Source: JANOAR01 sp031411235 (GTDB lineage Bacteria > Verrucomicrobiota > Verrucomicrobiia > Verrucomicrobiales > Verrucomicrobiaceae). Taken from it: a DNA stretch of 34,844 bases. The notes under the pieces are model-generated. The model was not told where the DNA came from and did not search any database. It saw nothing but the letters and a program-made list of their open reading frames with translations. Position 1 is the first letter of the stretch. Every line of letters begins with the position of its first letter. The stretch lies in assembly GCA_031411235.1 (NCBI GenBank), contig JANOAR010000161.1, positions 1 to 34,844 on the forward strand. Reading direction: 5' to 3'. Positions 7,727 to 16,759 of the stretch are shown piece after piece. A program made the position numbers and the translations under genes.

Positions 7727-10198
7727 ATGCCCTTATTTTTTCGTCCCCATTGGAGTGTCTGCCTCATTCTGGCTACCTCCCTGGCCACCATCGCCGAAGC
7801 TGGAGCCATGGTGCATCACATTGAGTTCGTCACCCCTAGAGTTGGCCAACGCGGCACTACGGTTGATGTCGAACTCGAAGGCACCTTCATCAAAGACACA
7901 CGCGAAGTGCTCTTCTACAAACCGGGCATCAAGTGCATCGCGATCAAGCCCCAGCCATCGTTGCCCGAGCCCAAAGGCTCCGGCCTCCCGCACGGCGGCT
8001 ACGTGCAGGACAGCGTCATCTGCACCTTCCAGATTGCGCCAGACTGCCCCCTCGGGTTGCATCCCTTCAAGCTCCGCACGGCGCATGAGTTGACGATGCT
8101 GAGCACCTTCGCTGTGACTGCCTTCGCCATCTTTGATGAAGCGGAACCCGGCCAAGGTCGCAATGACACGCTCAAAACGGCGCTGGAGATCAAGCCCAAC
8201 ACCACCGTGCGCGGCAGCATCAGGAACTCGCAGGCCGCCGACATCGACCTCTACAAAGTCTCCGCCAAAGCTGGCCAGCATCTCTCCGTGGAGGTCGATG
8301 CCGTCTGGCTCAGCGAGCGCTACTATGGCGGAGCCGAGTATGACCTCATGGCCCGCATCCTCGATGGCGATGGCAAAGAGCTTGCCGTCAATGATGACAG
8401 CGCCCTGCACCTGCAAGACCCCATCATTTCCAGCATCGTCCCTCGCGACGGCGATTACTTCGTCGAGATCAAGCAACGCGTTTACAACGGCAACTCAAAC
8501 TACATCGCCCACATCGGCACCAACGCGCGGCCCCTCGCCATCTACCCCGCTGGCGGCCCCGCTGGCAAAGCTTTGCCCGTCACGCTGCTTGGCGATCCTG
8601 CGGGCGAAAAACCCACAACCCTCACGCTCCCCAGCACTGAAGGCAATTTTGCCTTCAATGAAGCCATGCCTTCGCCCTTGCCCATGCGCGTCAGCCTTTA
8701 CGAAAATCAGCTCGAAGATCGCAGTGCTGAAGTCACCCTCGTCAAAACATTGCCCATCGCTCTCAACGGCATCATCGAACAACCCGGTGATGAAGACACC
8801 TTCCGCATCACCGCAAAAAAAGGTGACCGTTGGCGCGTGCGCGTCTATGCCCGATCCCTCGGCACGACGCTTGATCCCCGCATCGCCATCCGCCGTGTCG
8901 GCAGTGAAAACATCGACCTCGAAGGCGACGATGCCACGCTCGAAGAACGTGGCTTCCACGGCATGTCCGGCCAGATACAGCGCAAAGAAAAGATGGATCC
9001 CAGCCTCATTTGGGAACCCAAAGAAGACGGCGACTACACCCTCAGCATCACCGACATGCGCGGCCTCGGCGATGCGCTCTCCGTCTATCGCATCGAGATC
9101 GAACCCGTGCGCGACGAGATCAGCACCTCCATCGCCGCACGCGTCATTGACAGCGTTGAATGCCCGCGATTGACCAGCATCGGCGTCGCCCCAGGCAATC
9201 GTTGGAACGTCAACATCAACCTCAGCGAAGGGCAAGGGAATCGCTACAAAGGCGACCTCGACATCGTCGCCACGGGCCTGCCGCCCGGCGTCCAGATGAT
9301 CGCCTCGCGCATCATCGCCGGAGCCAAACAAGCCCAGGCCCAATTCATCGCTGGCCCCGAGGTGAAGCCACAAGTCGGTCTCATCACCTTGCAGTGCCAG
9401 ACCACCGATGGCACCTCGCTCGTCAGTCGCAGCCAGCAAAGCTTCCCCTTCGTCAACCGCTCTGGTGGGCACGCTTGGCACACTGTTGTTGTCGATCAAT
9501 ACGCCTTCGCCATCACCGACCCCGCTCCTTATACCGTTGAACTGGTGCAGCCGCCCATCCCGCTCTCGCAGCAAAGCGAACTCGCGGTGCAGCTCAAATT
9601 CACCCGCCAACCCGGCTTCAACGAAGCTCTCGAATTCCAATGCGACTGGCTCCCACCCGGCGTGGAGGGTGAGCCTACCGTCACCATTCCCGAGGGTAAA
9701 AATGAATCCCTCATGCACCTCACGGCGGATGCCAATGCCAAGCCCGGCACCTGGAAGCTCGCGGTCACTGCCTCGACCACGGGTGGCTCGTATTACCTCG
9801 GCGTTGGCCGCATTCGCACGGCCACCAACTTCATCGACCTCATCATCGCCGAGCCCTACGTCGTCCTGAAGAACCACCCCGCTGCTGTGCGTCGTGGTGC
9901 CACCGCGCAGATTGAATGGGATGTCGAACAAAAGAAGCCCTTCACAGGCGAAGCCGAAGCCATTCTCCTCGGCCTACCGAAAGGCGTCACCGTCACCGCG
10001 AACCTCAAGCTCAAACTCACCGACACGAAGCTCATCTTTGAAATCATCGCGACTTCAGAAGCCCTCATGGGGCAATACAAAGAACTCACCTGCGAACTCG
10101 TCTTCAAAGCCAGCGGGCAAGAGATTCGGCAACGCAGTGGTAAAGGCATCCTCAGAGTCGATCCGATGATGACGGCCAAGTCCGACGCTAGCCAGTAG
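7727..10198 (+). CDS. Exported protein with two PPC (pre-peptidase C-terminal) domains
   Basis: 823 residues with a signal peptide (hydrophobic core LILATSLATIA, cleavage near AEA-GA at ~25). Residues ~30-130 form an Ig-like segment found in Planctomycete exported proteins. A first PPC-type domain spans ~135-265 (AADIDLYKVSAKAGQHLSVEV, DGDYFVEIKQ) and a second ~345-460 (DEDTFRITAKKGDRWRV, DGDYTLSIT). The rest is beta-sandwich sequence with no named domain. No protease domain is present, so PPC modules here act as binding or stability units. Five bases separate it from DUF1501 and 39 from the DUF1549 gene, a triad common in this phylum group. Confidence 0.85.
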   Translation: MPLFFRPHWSVCLILATSLATIAEAGAMVHHIEFVTPRVGQRGTTVDVELEGTFIKDTREVLFYKPGIKCIAIKPQPSLPEPKGSGLPHGGYVQDSVICTFQIAPDCPLGLHPFKLRTAHELTMLSTFAVTAFAIFDEAEPGQGRNDTLKTALEIKPNTTVRGSIRNSQAADIDLYKVSAKAGQHLSVEVDAVWLSERYYGGAEYDLMARILDGDGKELAVNDDSALHLQDPIISSIVPRDGDYFVEIKQRVYNGNSNYIAHIGTNARPLAIYPAGGPAGKALPVTLLGDPAGEKPTTLTLPSTEGNFAFNEAMPSPLPMRVSLYENQLEDRSAEVTLVKTLPIALNGIIEQPGDEDTFRITAKKGDRWRVRVYARSLGTTLDPRIAIRRVGSENIDLEGDDATLEERGFHGMSGQIQRKEKMDPSLIWEPKEDGDYTLSITDMRGLGDALSVYRIEIEPVRDEISTSIAARVIDSVECPRLTSIGVAPGNRWNVNINLSEGQGNRYKGDLDIVATGLPPGVQMIASRIIAGAKQAQAQFIAGPEVKPQVGLITLQCQTTDGTSLVSRSQQSFPFVNRSGGHAWHTVVVDQYAFAITDPAPYTVELVQPPIPLSQQSELAVQLKFTRQPGFNEALEFQCDWLPPGVEGEPTVTIPEGKNESLMHLTADANAKPGTWKLAVTASTTGGSYYLGVGRIRTATNFIDLIIAEPYVVLKNHPAAVRRGATAQIEWDVEQKKPFTGEAEAILLGLPKGVTVTANLKLKLTDTKLIFEIIATSEALMGQYKELTCELVFKASGQEIRQRSGKGILRVDPMMTAKSDASQ

Positions 10199-10237
10199 CC
10201 ACTGCCGCTACCCAGCCCACCTCTTCCTCTGACACTC

Positions 10238-12430
10238 ATGAAATTTTTCTTTCTCATCCTGCTGCTCCCGTCCCTGCTTATCGCCGCCGAGGTGCCCAGC
10301 TTCCGACGCGATGTCATGCCGATCTTCTTCCGGGCAGGCTGCAACCAGGGCACCTGCCACGGCTCCGCGCGTGGCAAGGATGGCTTCATGCTGTCGCTCT
10401 TCGGTTATGACGCGAAGGGCGACTACTACCGCATCACCCAGGAAATGGTGGGCCGTCGTGTGAACCTCGCCGCGCCGGAGCAGAGTCTCATGCTTTTGAA
10501 AGCAACGGGCAAGGTGCCGCATACGGGTGGCGAGTTGTTCAAGTCGGACACCCGCTACTACAAGACGCTACTGAGTTGGATCGAAGCGGGTGCGCCCGAT
10601 GATGATCACACCGTGGCCGCACCCGTGGAGATCACGCTATCGCCTGACAAGATGGTCTTCGAGGGCGGCAAGGGCTCGCAGCAGATGCAAGTCACCGCCC
10701 GCTACTCCGATGGCACGAAGCGCGATGTCACCGACCTCGCACTCTTTACCACCAACAACCCCAGCACGGCGAAGATCAGCAAACAGGGCGTCGTCACGGT
10801 CACGGGGCGTGGTGATACCTTTGTGTTCGCCCGCTTCAATCGCTTCACCATCGGCTCCGAAGTCATCGCCTTGGCCGCAGACAAAGGCTACCAGTGGCCC
10901 AACCCGCCCGTCCACAACGACATTGACTCCGTCGTCTATGATCGCCTGCAAAAGCTGCGCCTACTGCCCTCGGAGTTGTGCGATGACGAGACCTTCATCC
11001 GCCGTGTCACCATCGACCTCGCAGGCACGCTGCCCACCTTGGCTGAGTACCGCTCGTTCATGGCGGATACATCGAAGGACAAGCGCACGCTTTTGATTGA
11101 CCGCTTGATCGCCAGCGATGGCTTCACCGATCTGTGGACTAACTTGTGGGCCGAGATGCTACGGGTGAAGGGCGGCGGATACGCACCCACCGCGACGGAC
11201 ACGAAAGCCGCCGAGACTTACTTTGACTGGATCCATCAGCAGATGGCGAAAAACCGGCCACTCAATGAATTCATCGCCGATCAAGTCGTGGGCACGGGCA
11301 GCAACCTCACCAACGGCCCCGCGAACATTTACACGATGCTCGTGCATGATGTGAAGTTCACGCCCAAGAACTTCGCCGCCGACTTCTCACAACTGTTCAC
11401 CGGCGTGCGCATTCAGTGCGCGGAGTGCCACAACCACCCCTTCGACCGCTGGACGCAGGACGACTACTATGGCTGGGTCAGCTTCTTCACAGGCATCCAG
11501 CGCAAGCTTGGTGTCGAGCCGCGCGAGTTTTATATCTACAACAACTTGTCCGCCGCTCCGGCCAAACACGTCGTCGAAGATCGGCCCATGCCTGCGATGG
11601 TGCTCGGCGGTGAAGCCCCCGTGACCAAGGGCAGTGATCCACGCAAGGCCCTCGCCGCATGGCTCACTTCGCCGCAAAACGATCTCTTCACGCGCAACCT
11701 CGCCAACCGCATCTGGGCGCACTTCATGGGGCGCGGCCTCGTCGAGCCACTCGATGACATGCGCATCAGCAACCCGCCGACGAACAAAGCCTTGCTCGAT
11801 ACCCTCGCCACACGACTCGCCAGCAACGGCTTCAATCTGCGGGCGCTCATTCGCGACATCTGCACCTCGCGAGTCTATCAACTCACCGCCAAACCGAATG
11901 CCACCAACAAGAGCGATGATCGCCAGTTCTCACGCTCGCAACTGCGCCGGATGCGCGCCGATGTGTTGCTCGACGCCATCGTCAAGGCCACCGATGGCCA
12001 GCGCAGTTTTGGTTATTTTGCCAAGGGCATCAAAGCCATCGACTTCTACCCACGCACCCCCGGCGACACCGTGCGCCCCTTTGTTGGCGATCCCTTCCTG
12101 GAAACCTTTGGCCGCTCAGCACGCGCCAGTGTCTGCGCGTGCGATACAAAGATGGAACCGACCCTTTCGCAGACGCTGCACTTCATCGCAGGCAACACGA
12201 TCTCGGATCAAGTGCGCGTCGGTGAGGTGGTGCCAAAACTCCTCGCCGCAAAAACACCCCCAGAAGCCATCATCGAAGAACTCTACATTCGCGCGCTGTC
12301 ACGCAAACCCGACGCTGATGAATTGAAAGCGATGCTCGAACTTGTCGGCAGCAACACCCGTGACCGCAAAGCCTATGAAGATGTCTTCTGGAGCCTGCTC
12401 AATGCCACGGAGTTCCTCTTCAATCATTGA
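10238..12430 (+). CDS. DUF1549/DUF1553 protein with cytochrome-c-like N terminus and Big2 domain
   Basis: 730 residues with a short signal peptide (MKFFFLILLLPSLLIAA). Residues ~20-125 resemble the Planctomycete cytochrome-C domain but the heme-type site is CNQGTCH (C35, C40, H41), a four-residue rather than two-residue spacing. A bacterial Ig-like Big2 domain follows at ~130-210 (ITLSPDKMVFEGGKG, TARYSDGTKRDVT). DUF1549 spans ~225-430 and includes CAECHNHPFDRW (C394, C397, H398), and DUF1553 spans ~470-720 (NLANRIWAHFMGRGLVEP, LRRMRADVLLDAI). The product is periplasmic or surface-exposed. It is the standard partner of the DUF1501 protein upstream. Biochemical function is unknown for the family. 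Confidence 0.92.
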   Translation: MKFFFLILLLPSLLIAAEVPSFRRDVMPIFFRAGCNQGTCHGSARGKDGFMLSLFGYDAKGDYYRITQEMVGRRVNLAAPEQSLMLLKATGKVPHTGGELFKSDTRYYKTLLSWIEAGAPDDDHTVAAPVEITLSPDKMVFEGGKGSQQMQVTARYSDGTKRDVTDLALFTTNNPSTAKISKQGVVTVTGRGDTFVFARFNRFTIGSEVIALAADKGYQWPNPPVHNDIDSVVYDRLQKLRLLPSELCDDETFIRRVTIDLAGTLPTLAEYRSFMADTSKDKRTLLIDRLIASDGFTDLWTNLWAEMLRVKGGGYAPTATDTKAAETYFDWIHQQMAKNRPLNEFIADQVVGTGSNLTNGPANIYTMLVHDVKFTPKNFAADFSQLFTGVRIQCAECHNHPFDRWTQDDYYGWVSFFTGIQRKLGVEPREFYIYNNLSAAPAKHVVEDRPMPAMVLGGEAPVTKGSDPRKALAAWLTSPQNDLFTRNLANRIWAHFMGRGLVEPLDDMRISNPPTNKALLDTLATRLASNGFNLRALIRDICTSRVYQLTAKPNATNKSDDRQFSRSQLRRMRADVLLDAIVKATDGQRSFGYFAKGIKAIDFYPRTPGDTVRPFVGDPFLETFGRSARASVCACDTKMEPTLSQTLHFIAGNTISDQVRVGEVVPKLLAAKTPPEAIIEELYIRALSRKPDADELKAMLELVGSNTRDRKAYEDVFWSLLNATEFLFNH

Positions 12431-12454
12431 TCTCTCGATCGTTTCTCACTCCTC

Positions 12455-15400
12455 ATGTTTCCACGCCTCCTGCTCCCCTTCTGCGCTCTATGCCTTCTCG
12501 CCATTAATCTTCATGCGCAGGGCTTCACCGCTATCGACAGCGCCTTGCTCGATCCCGCGACTTTTGCCGAGCGCGTTGGCAGCGCACCGGAATCCGCTGC
12601 CCTTGGTGACAGCGAGATTACCAAACTTGGCCCCAAGGCTGTCGTGTGGTGCAAGCAAGCGAAGCCGCATTGGAAGGGCATCAAGTTCGGTGCTGGACGC
12701 GAGCCGGGTGTGCGGCATCTGCGCATTGGTTTCACTCAGCCCGTGCCTGTCGGCAGTGTGCTCGTCGGTGGAGGCGGTGCGCTCAGTGTATTGAAGGCAG
12801 AGGCAGCGTATCCGGGCGATTTGGCGGATGATTCGTCATGGGTGCCTGCGCAGCGTTTGGTGAATGATGCCGAGTCGAATGCAGAGGTCGCCAGCGGTGA
12901 CTATGGCCTGTGGGTCTTGCCGCCGGGCACATCGACGCGGGCGCTGCGCTTCAGCCATACGCCAGCGGCGGGTGATTCCGAGACAGCGGGACATCTCGCA
13001 GGTGTTTGGCTGCTTCCAGATCGCTGGGGCAACGTCGCGCCGCAGGCGCTGGTGCAGTCGCGTGCCCGAGATGATGTGACGATGAAGATCGTCGATGAAT
13101 CGCACAACCGCACATGGCAGACTTGGGAGAATGCCGAGGAGGGCGCGCCACTGCCGATGTCCGCCGAGCATCCCGAGATCGTCACGCTCACATGGCAGAA
13201 ACCCGTAACGCTCAGCAGCCTATGCCTGCTTTGGGCGGGCTTTGCCGCGTGTGAGATCGACGCCTTCACTGGAGCCGACGATGCAAATGTTCGCGAGGCT
13301 CCAGCGGCGTCCTGGACGCGTGTAGGCTTGGGCCACAATCTTGAGACTTGGTATCCCAGTCAGCTCGGGCCGAACTGGCTTGTGTTGGATCGCGAGGTCA
13401 GCACACGAGCCTTGCGCGTTCGGATCACCACTGCTGCAAAGGGCGTGGGGCATTATGAAACCAAGGTCAAAGACGGACGCCGCGTGTGGCTCGGTGAACT
13501 CATGGCTCTAGTGCCGATGCGCGACACTGCGCTCAAGAGTCTCGTTTTGCCAAAGTCGGGCGAGGAGCCACCACCGATCCCGGTGAAATTCACCCTGCCG
13601 GAAGCAGGGCTCGTCACCCTCGTCATCGAAGATTTACAAAACCATCGCGTGCGCAATCTCGTCAGCGAAACGCCCTTTCCCGCAGGTGAAAACACCGCGT
13701 GGTGGGACGGCAGCGACGATTTACTGCGCGACCCCGAAGCCGCCAAACACGGCGTCTATCACATCCCTACGCGCCCCGTTGCGCCGGGTGACTACAAGGT
13801 GCGCGGCTTGTGGCGGCAGCCTTTGAAGCTGCGCTACGAGTTCAGCATTTATAGCGCGGGCAAGCCTGCCTGGACCACGGCTGACAACACGGGCTGCTGG
13901 ATGACCACGCACACACCGCCATCGAGCATGGCCTTCGTTCCTGGCTCGCGCACCGTCGATGGCCAGCCGCTCATCTTCATGGGCGCATGTGTCGCCGAGG
14001 GTGGTCACGGTTTGCAATGGTTGCACGTGGATGGCCAGAAGCTCGGTGGCCAAGGCTGGGTCGGAGGCACCTGGACGGGTGCGCCGACGCTCGCCGTCGA
14101 TGCAGGCCCGCAGGCGATCACCGATCATCTTTGTTACGTCGGCTCGGTCTGGGATGGCGAGCTGCGACTCACTGCGAAGTCTCGCAAGCTGGAGGACAAG
14201 CCCATCTTCAAAACCCAACTCGGTCTCGATCAACGCATCAAGAAACCCTCTGAAGGCACGCCACCAACCGAGCTAGCGGGCTTCGACGGCGGCGGTAAAG
14301 TCTATGTGCTCTCAGGTATCGCCGTGCGCGATGGCGTGATCGTTTGTTCGATGATCCGGCAGAACGAACTTCTCTTCATTGATGCCAAAAACGCCGGGAT
14401 CAATGGACGACTCGCTGTCGAGAATCCACGCGGTGTGAGCTTTGATGCGGAAGGCCGCATGTTCGTACTCAGCGGCTCCAAACTGCTGCGCTTCGCCTCA
14501 TCTAGTGCGAAGACAGCCGAGACGATCATCGCCAGCGGTCTGGAAGATCCACGGCACATCATCACCGATGCGCAGGGTGCGATTTACATCACGGATCGCG
14601 GCTCGTCGCATCAGGTCAAAGTCTTCGACTCGAAGGGGAAACTTCAGCGCAGCATCGGCAAGCCTGGAGCCCCCAGCATCGGCGACTACGACCCGCAGCA
14701 TATCAACAACCCGAATGGCCTGGCACTTGATTCACAAGGGCGGCTGTGGATTGCCGAGTCGGATAACTTTCCGCGTCGCGTCTCCGTGTGGTCTGCGAAA
14801 AGCGAGATCGTTCGTGCCTTCTACGGCCCCACCGAGTATGGCGGCGGCGGTGTGCTGGACTCGCGTGACGCCACGCGCTTTTTCTATAAAGGCATGGAGT
14901 TCGCACTCGATTGGAAGATTGGCACAGATCAGTTGCAGCGTGTCTTCGCCCGTCCCGATCCCTTGCTGGAAGCCCACGGCGGGCACTTCTCGCCCGACAC
15001 GCCGCTGTATCCAGCCGCACGAAAGGGAGAGCGCTACTTCACCAGTTGCTACACTCACAACCCCACGGGAGGAGACAATGTCGCCTTCCTCTGGCGCGAC
15101 GATGGCAATGCTGCACATCTCGTTGCGGCGCTCGGCGACGCCCACGCCTGGGATCTGCTGCGCACGCCCGAGTATCGCTCTGCATGGCCGCAGGGCAGCA
15201 AGCCCGAAGACGAGAATCCGAATCCAGACAAACACGCGACCTTCTCCTGGTCTGACACCAATAGCGACGGCAAGCCGCAACCTGATGAAGTGCGCATGAT
15301 CAAAGCACCTTCGCGTGGCGTGACCGTGACAAACAATCTCGCGTTTCTCATCGCTCGCTTTGACGACATGACGGCACGGTTTGCGCCTACAAGCTTTGAT

Positions 15401-16759
15401 TCGCATGGCGTGCCTCACTACGACCTGAAGCCCGAGCGCATCGGCCCCGCTGGCGGTGTGCCGCCTTCGAGCGGTGGCAACCAAGCCCTCCAAACCAGCG
15501 ACGGCTGGACGATCACCACAAATGCTGCCGCGCCCTACTCAGCCCACGGCATCGGCGGCATGTTTAATGGCGAGCCACGCTGGAGCTACCCCAGCCCCTG
15601 GCCCGGACTGCACGCCAGCCATGAGGCCGCTGTGCCAGATCGCCCCGGCATGGTCGTGGGTCACACACGCTTGCTGGGCGACGGCATTCAAGGCAAAGCC
15701 GGGCCGATGTTTTGCATCAATGGCAACATGGGGAACATGTATCTCTTCACCGCCGATGGTTTATTCGTCGCCACGTTGTTCAACGACATCCGCCTGCGCC
15801 CCAACTGGGCTGCGCCTGTGGCCATGCGGAACATGGATGTGAGTGATGTCTCGCTGCACGATGAAAACTTCTGGCCCAGCATCACCCAGACACCCGATGG
15901 CAAGGTCTTCCTCATCGACGGCGGTCGCACTAGCCTCGTGCGCATCGACGGCCTTGACACGCTGAAGCGCCTGCCCGAGCAAACCCTTCGCATCACCACC
16001 AACGATCTCGACAAGTCACGCGACTGGTTTGCCAGAGCGGAACTCGCCCGCCAAAAAGCCCGTGGCACTGGCATCCTCAGCGTGCCCCTGCGCCAGCAAC
16101 CGCCGTCGGTCGATGGCAAGCTCGACGACTGGCCCGCCACCACCGACTGGGCCTCGATAGATCGCCGTGGCACCAAGGCCAACTTCAACAGTAACTCCAA
16201 GCCCTACGAAGTCAGTGCCGCCGTTTGCCTTAGCGGAGATCGCCTCTTTGCCGCCTGGCGCAGCAGCGAAAAAGAGCTACTCAACAACAGCGGCGAGACA
16301 CCCAACGCGCTCTTCAAAACGGGTGGCTGCCTCGATCTCATGCTGCAAGCCGACACCGACCAACGCCTGCTGGTGACACTCATCAAAGGTAAGCCACGAG
16401 CGATCCTGTACCGGTCGAAGGTCGAAGGCACCAAGCAGCCCATCGCCTTCAGTAGCCCCTGGCGCAGCATCAGCATCGACGTCGTCGAAGACGTCACCGA
16501 GCAGCTAGCCTTCGCTACCGACAACACGGGCAACTACGAGATCAGCCTGCCGCTGCAAAGCCTGCACTGGCAACCCAAAGCAGGCGACATCGCCCGAGCC
16601 GATCTCGGTGTGCTGCGCGGCTCCAACTCCCAAACGACGCAACGCATTTACTGGTCAAACAAAGCCACCGCCATCACCGCCGACGTACCCAGTGAAGCCG
16701 AACTCACCCCCCAACTTTGGGGCCGCTGGAAGGTCATCAACGACGGCGTAAAGCCATGA
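12455..16759 (+). CDS. Very large exported beta-propeller (NHL-like) protein
   Basis: 1434 residues with a signal peptide ending near LHAQG. Residues ~20-370 contain discoidin-like beta-sandwich sequence with no firm name. Residues ~375-470 look like a FlgD-type Ig domain (VTLVIEDLQNHRVRNLV, FPAGENTAWWDG). An NHL/SMP-30-like propeller begins near 610 (FVLSGSKLLRF, DAQGAIYITDRG, NPNGLALDSQGRLWIAESD). A calcium-binding EF-hand or dockerin-type loop DTNSDGKPQPDE sits near 933, and the C-terminal ~215 residues (PSVDGKLDDWPATTDW onward) resemble a DOMON/CBM9-like carbohydrate- or heme-binding sandwich. It begins 24 bases after the DUF1553 gene and its stop codon overlaps the next start. The exact ligand is unknown. 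Confidence 0.8.
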   Translation: MFPRLLLPFCALCLLAINLHAQGFTAIDSALLDPATFAERVGSAPESAALGDSEITKLGPKAVVWCKQAKPHWKGIKFGAGREPGVRHLRIGFTQPVPVGSVLVGGGGALSVLKAEAAYPGDLADDSSWVPAQRLVNDAESNAEVASGDYGLWVLPPGTSTRALRFSHTPAAGDSETAGHLAGVWLLPDRWGNVAPQALVQSRARDDVTMKIVDESHNRTWQTWENAEEGAPLPMSAEHPEIVTLTWQKPVTLSSLCLLWAGFAACEIDAFTGADDANVREAPAASWTRVGLGHNLETWYPSQLGPNWLVLDREVSTRALRVRITTAAKGVGHYETKVKDGRRVWLGELMALVPMRDTALKSLVLPKSGEEPPPIPVKFTLPEAGLVTLVIEDLQNHRVRNLVSETPFPAGENTAWWDGSDDLLRDPEAAKHGVYHIPTRPVAPGDYKVRGLWRQPLKLRYEFSIYSAGKPAWTTADNTGCWMTTHTPPSSMAFVPGSRTVDGQPLIFMGACVAEGGHGLQWLHVDGQKLGGQGWVGGTWTGAPTLAVDAGPQAITDHLCYVGSVWDGELRLTAKSRKLEDKPIFKTQLGLDQRIKKPSEGTPPTELAGFDGGGKVYVLSGIAVRDGVIVCSMIRQNELLFIDAKNAGINGRLAVENPRGVSFDAEGRMFVLSGSKLLRFASSSAKTAETIIASGLEDPRHIITDAQGAIYITDRGSSHQVKVFDSKGKLQRSIGKPGAPSIGDYDPQHINNPNGLALDSQGRLWIAESDNFPRRVSVWSAKSEIVRAFYGPTEYGGGGVLDSRDATRFFYKGMEFALDWKIGTDQLQRVFARPDPLLEAHGGHFSPDTPLYPAARKGERYFTSCYTHNPTGGDNVAFLWRDDGNAAHLVAALGDAHAWDLLRTPEYRSAWPQGSKPEDENPNPDKHATFSWSDTNSDGKPQPDEVRMIKAPSRGVTVTNNLAFLIARFDDMTARFAPTSFDSHGVPHYDLKPERIGPAGGVPPSSGGNQALQTSDGWTITTNAAAPYSAHGIGGMFNGEPRWSYPSPWPGLHASHEAAVPDRPGMVVGHTRLLGDGIQGKAGPMFCINGNMGNMYLFTADGLFVATLFNDIRLRPNWAAPVAMRNMDVSDVSLHDENFWPSITQTPDGKVFLIDGGRTSLVRIDGLDTLKRLPEQTLRITTNDLDKSRDWFARAELARQKARGTGILSVPLRQQPPSVDGKLDDWPATTDWASIDRRGTKANFNSNSKPYEVSAAVCLSGDRLFAAWRSSEKELLNNSGETPNALFKTGGCLDLMLQADTDQRLLVTLIKGKPRAILYRSKVEGTKQPIAFSSPWRSISIDVVEDVTEQLAFATDNTGNYEISLPLQSLHWQPKAGDIARADLGVLRGSNSQTTQRIYWSNKATAITADVPSEAELTPQLWGRWKVINDGVKP

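Noticed and set aside
8495..9931. 478-residue minus-strand open frame opposite the PPC-domain gene
   Set aside because: Repetitive Gly/Asp/Val composition typical of a shadow frame; the plus-strand product has a signal peptide and domains.
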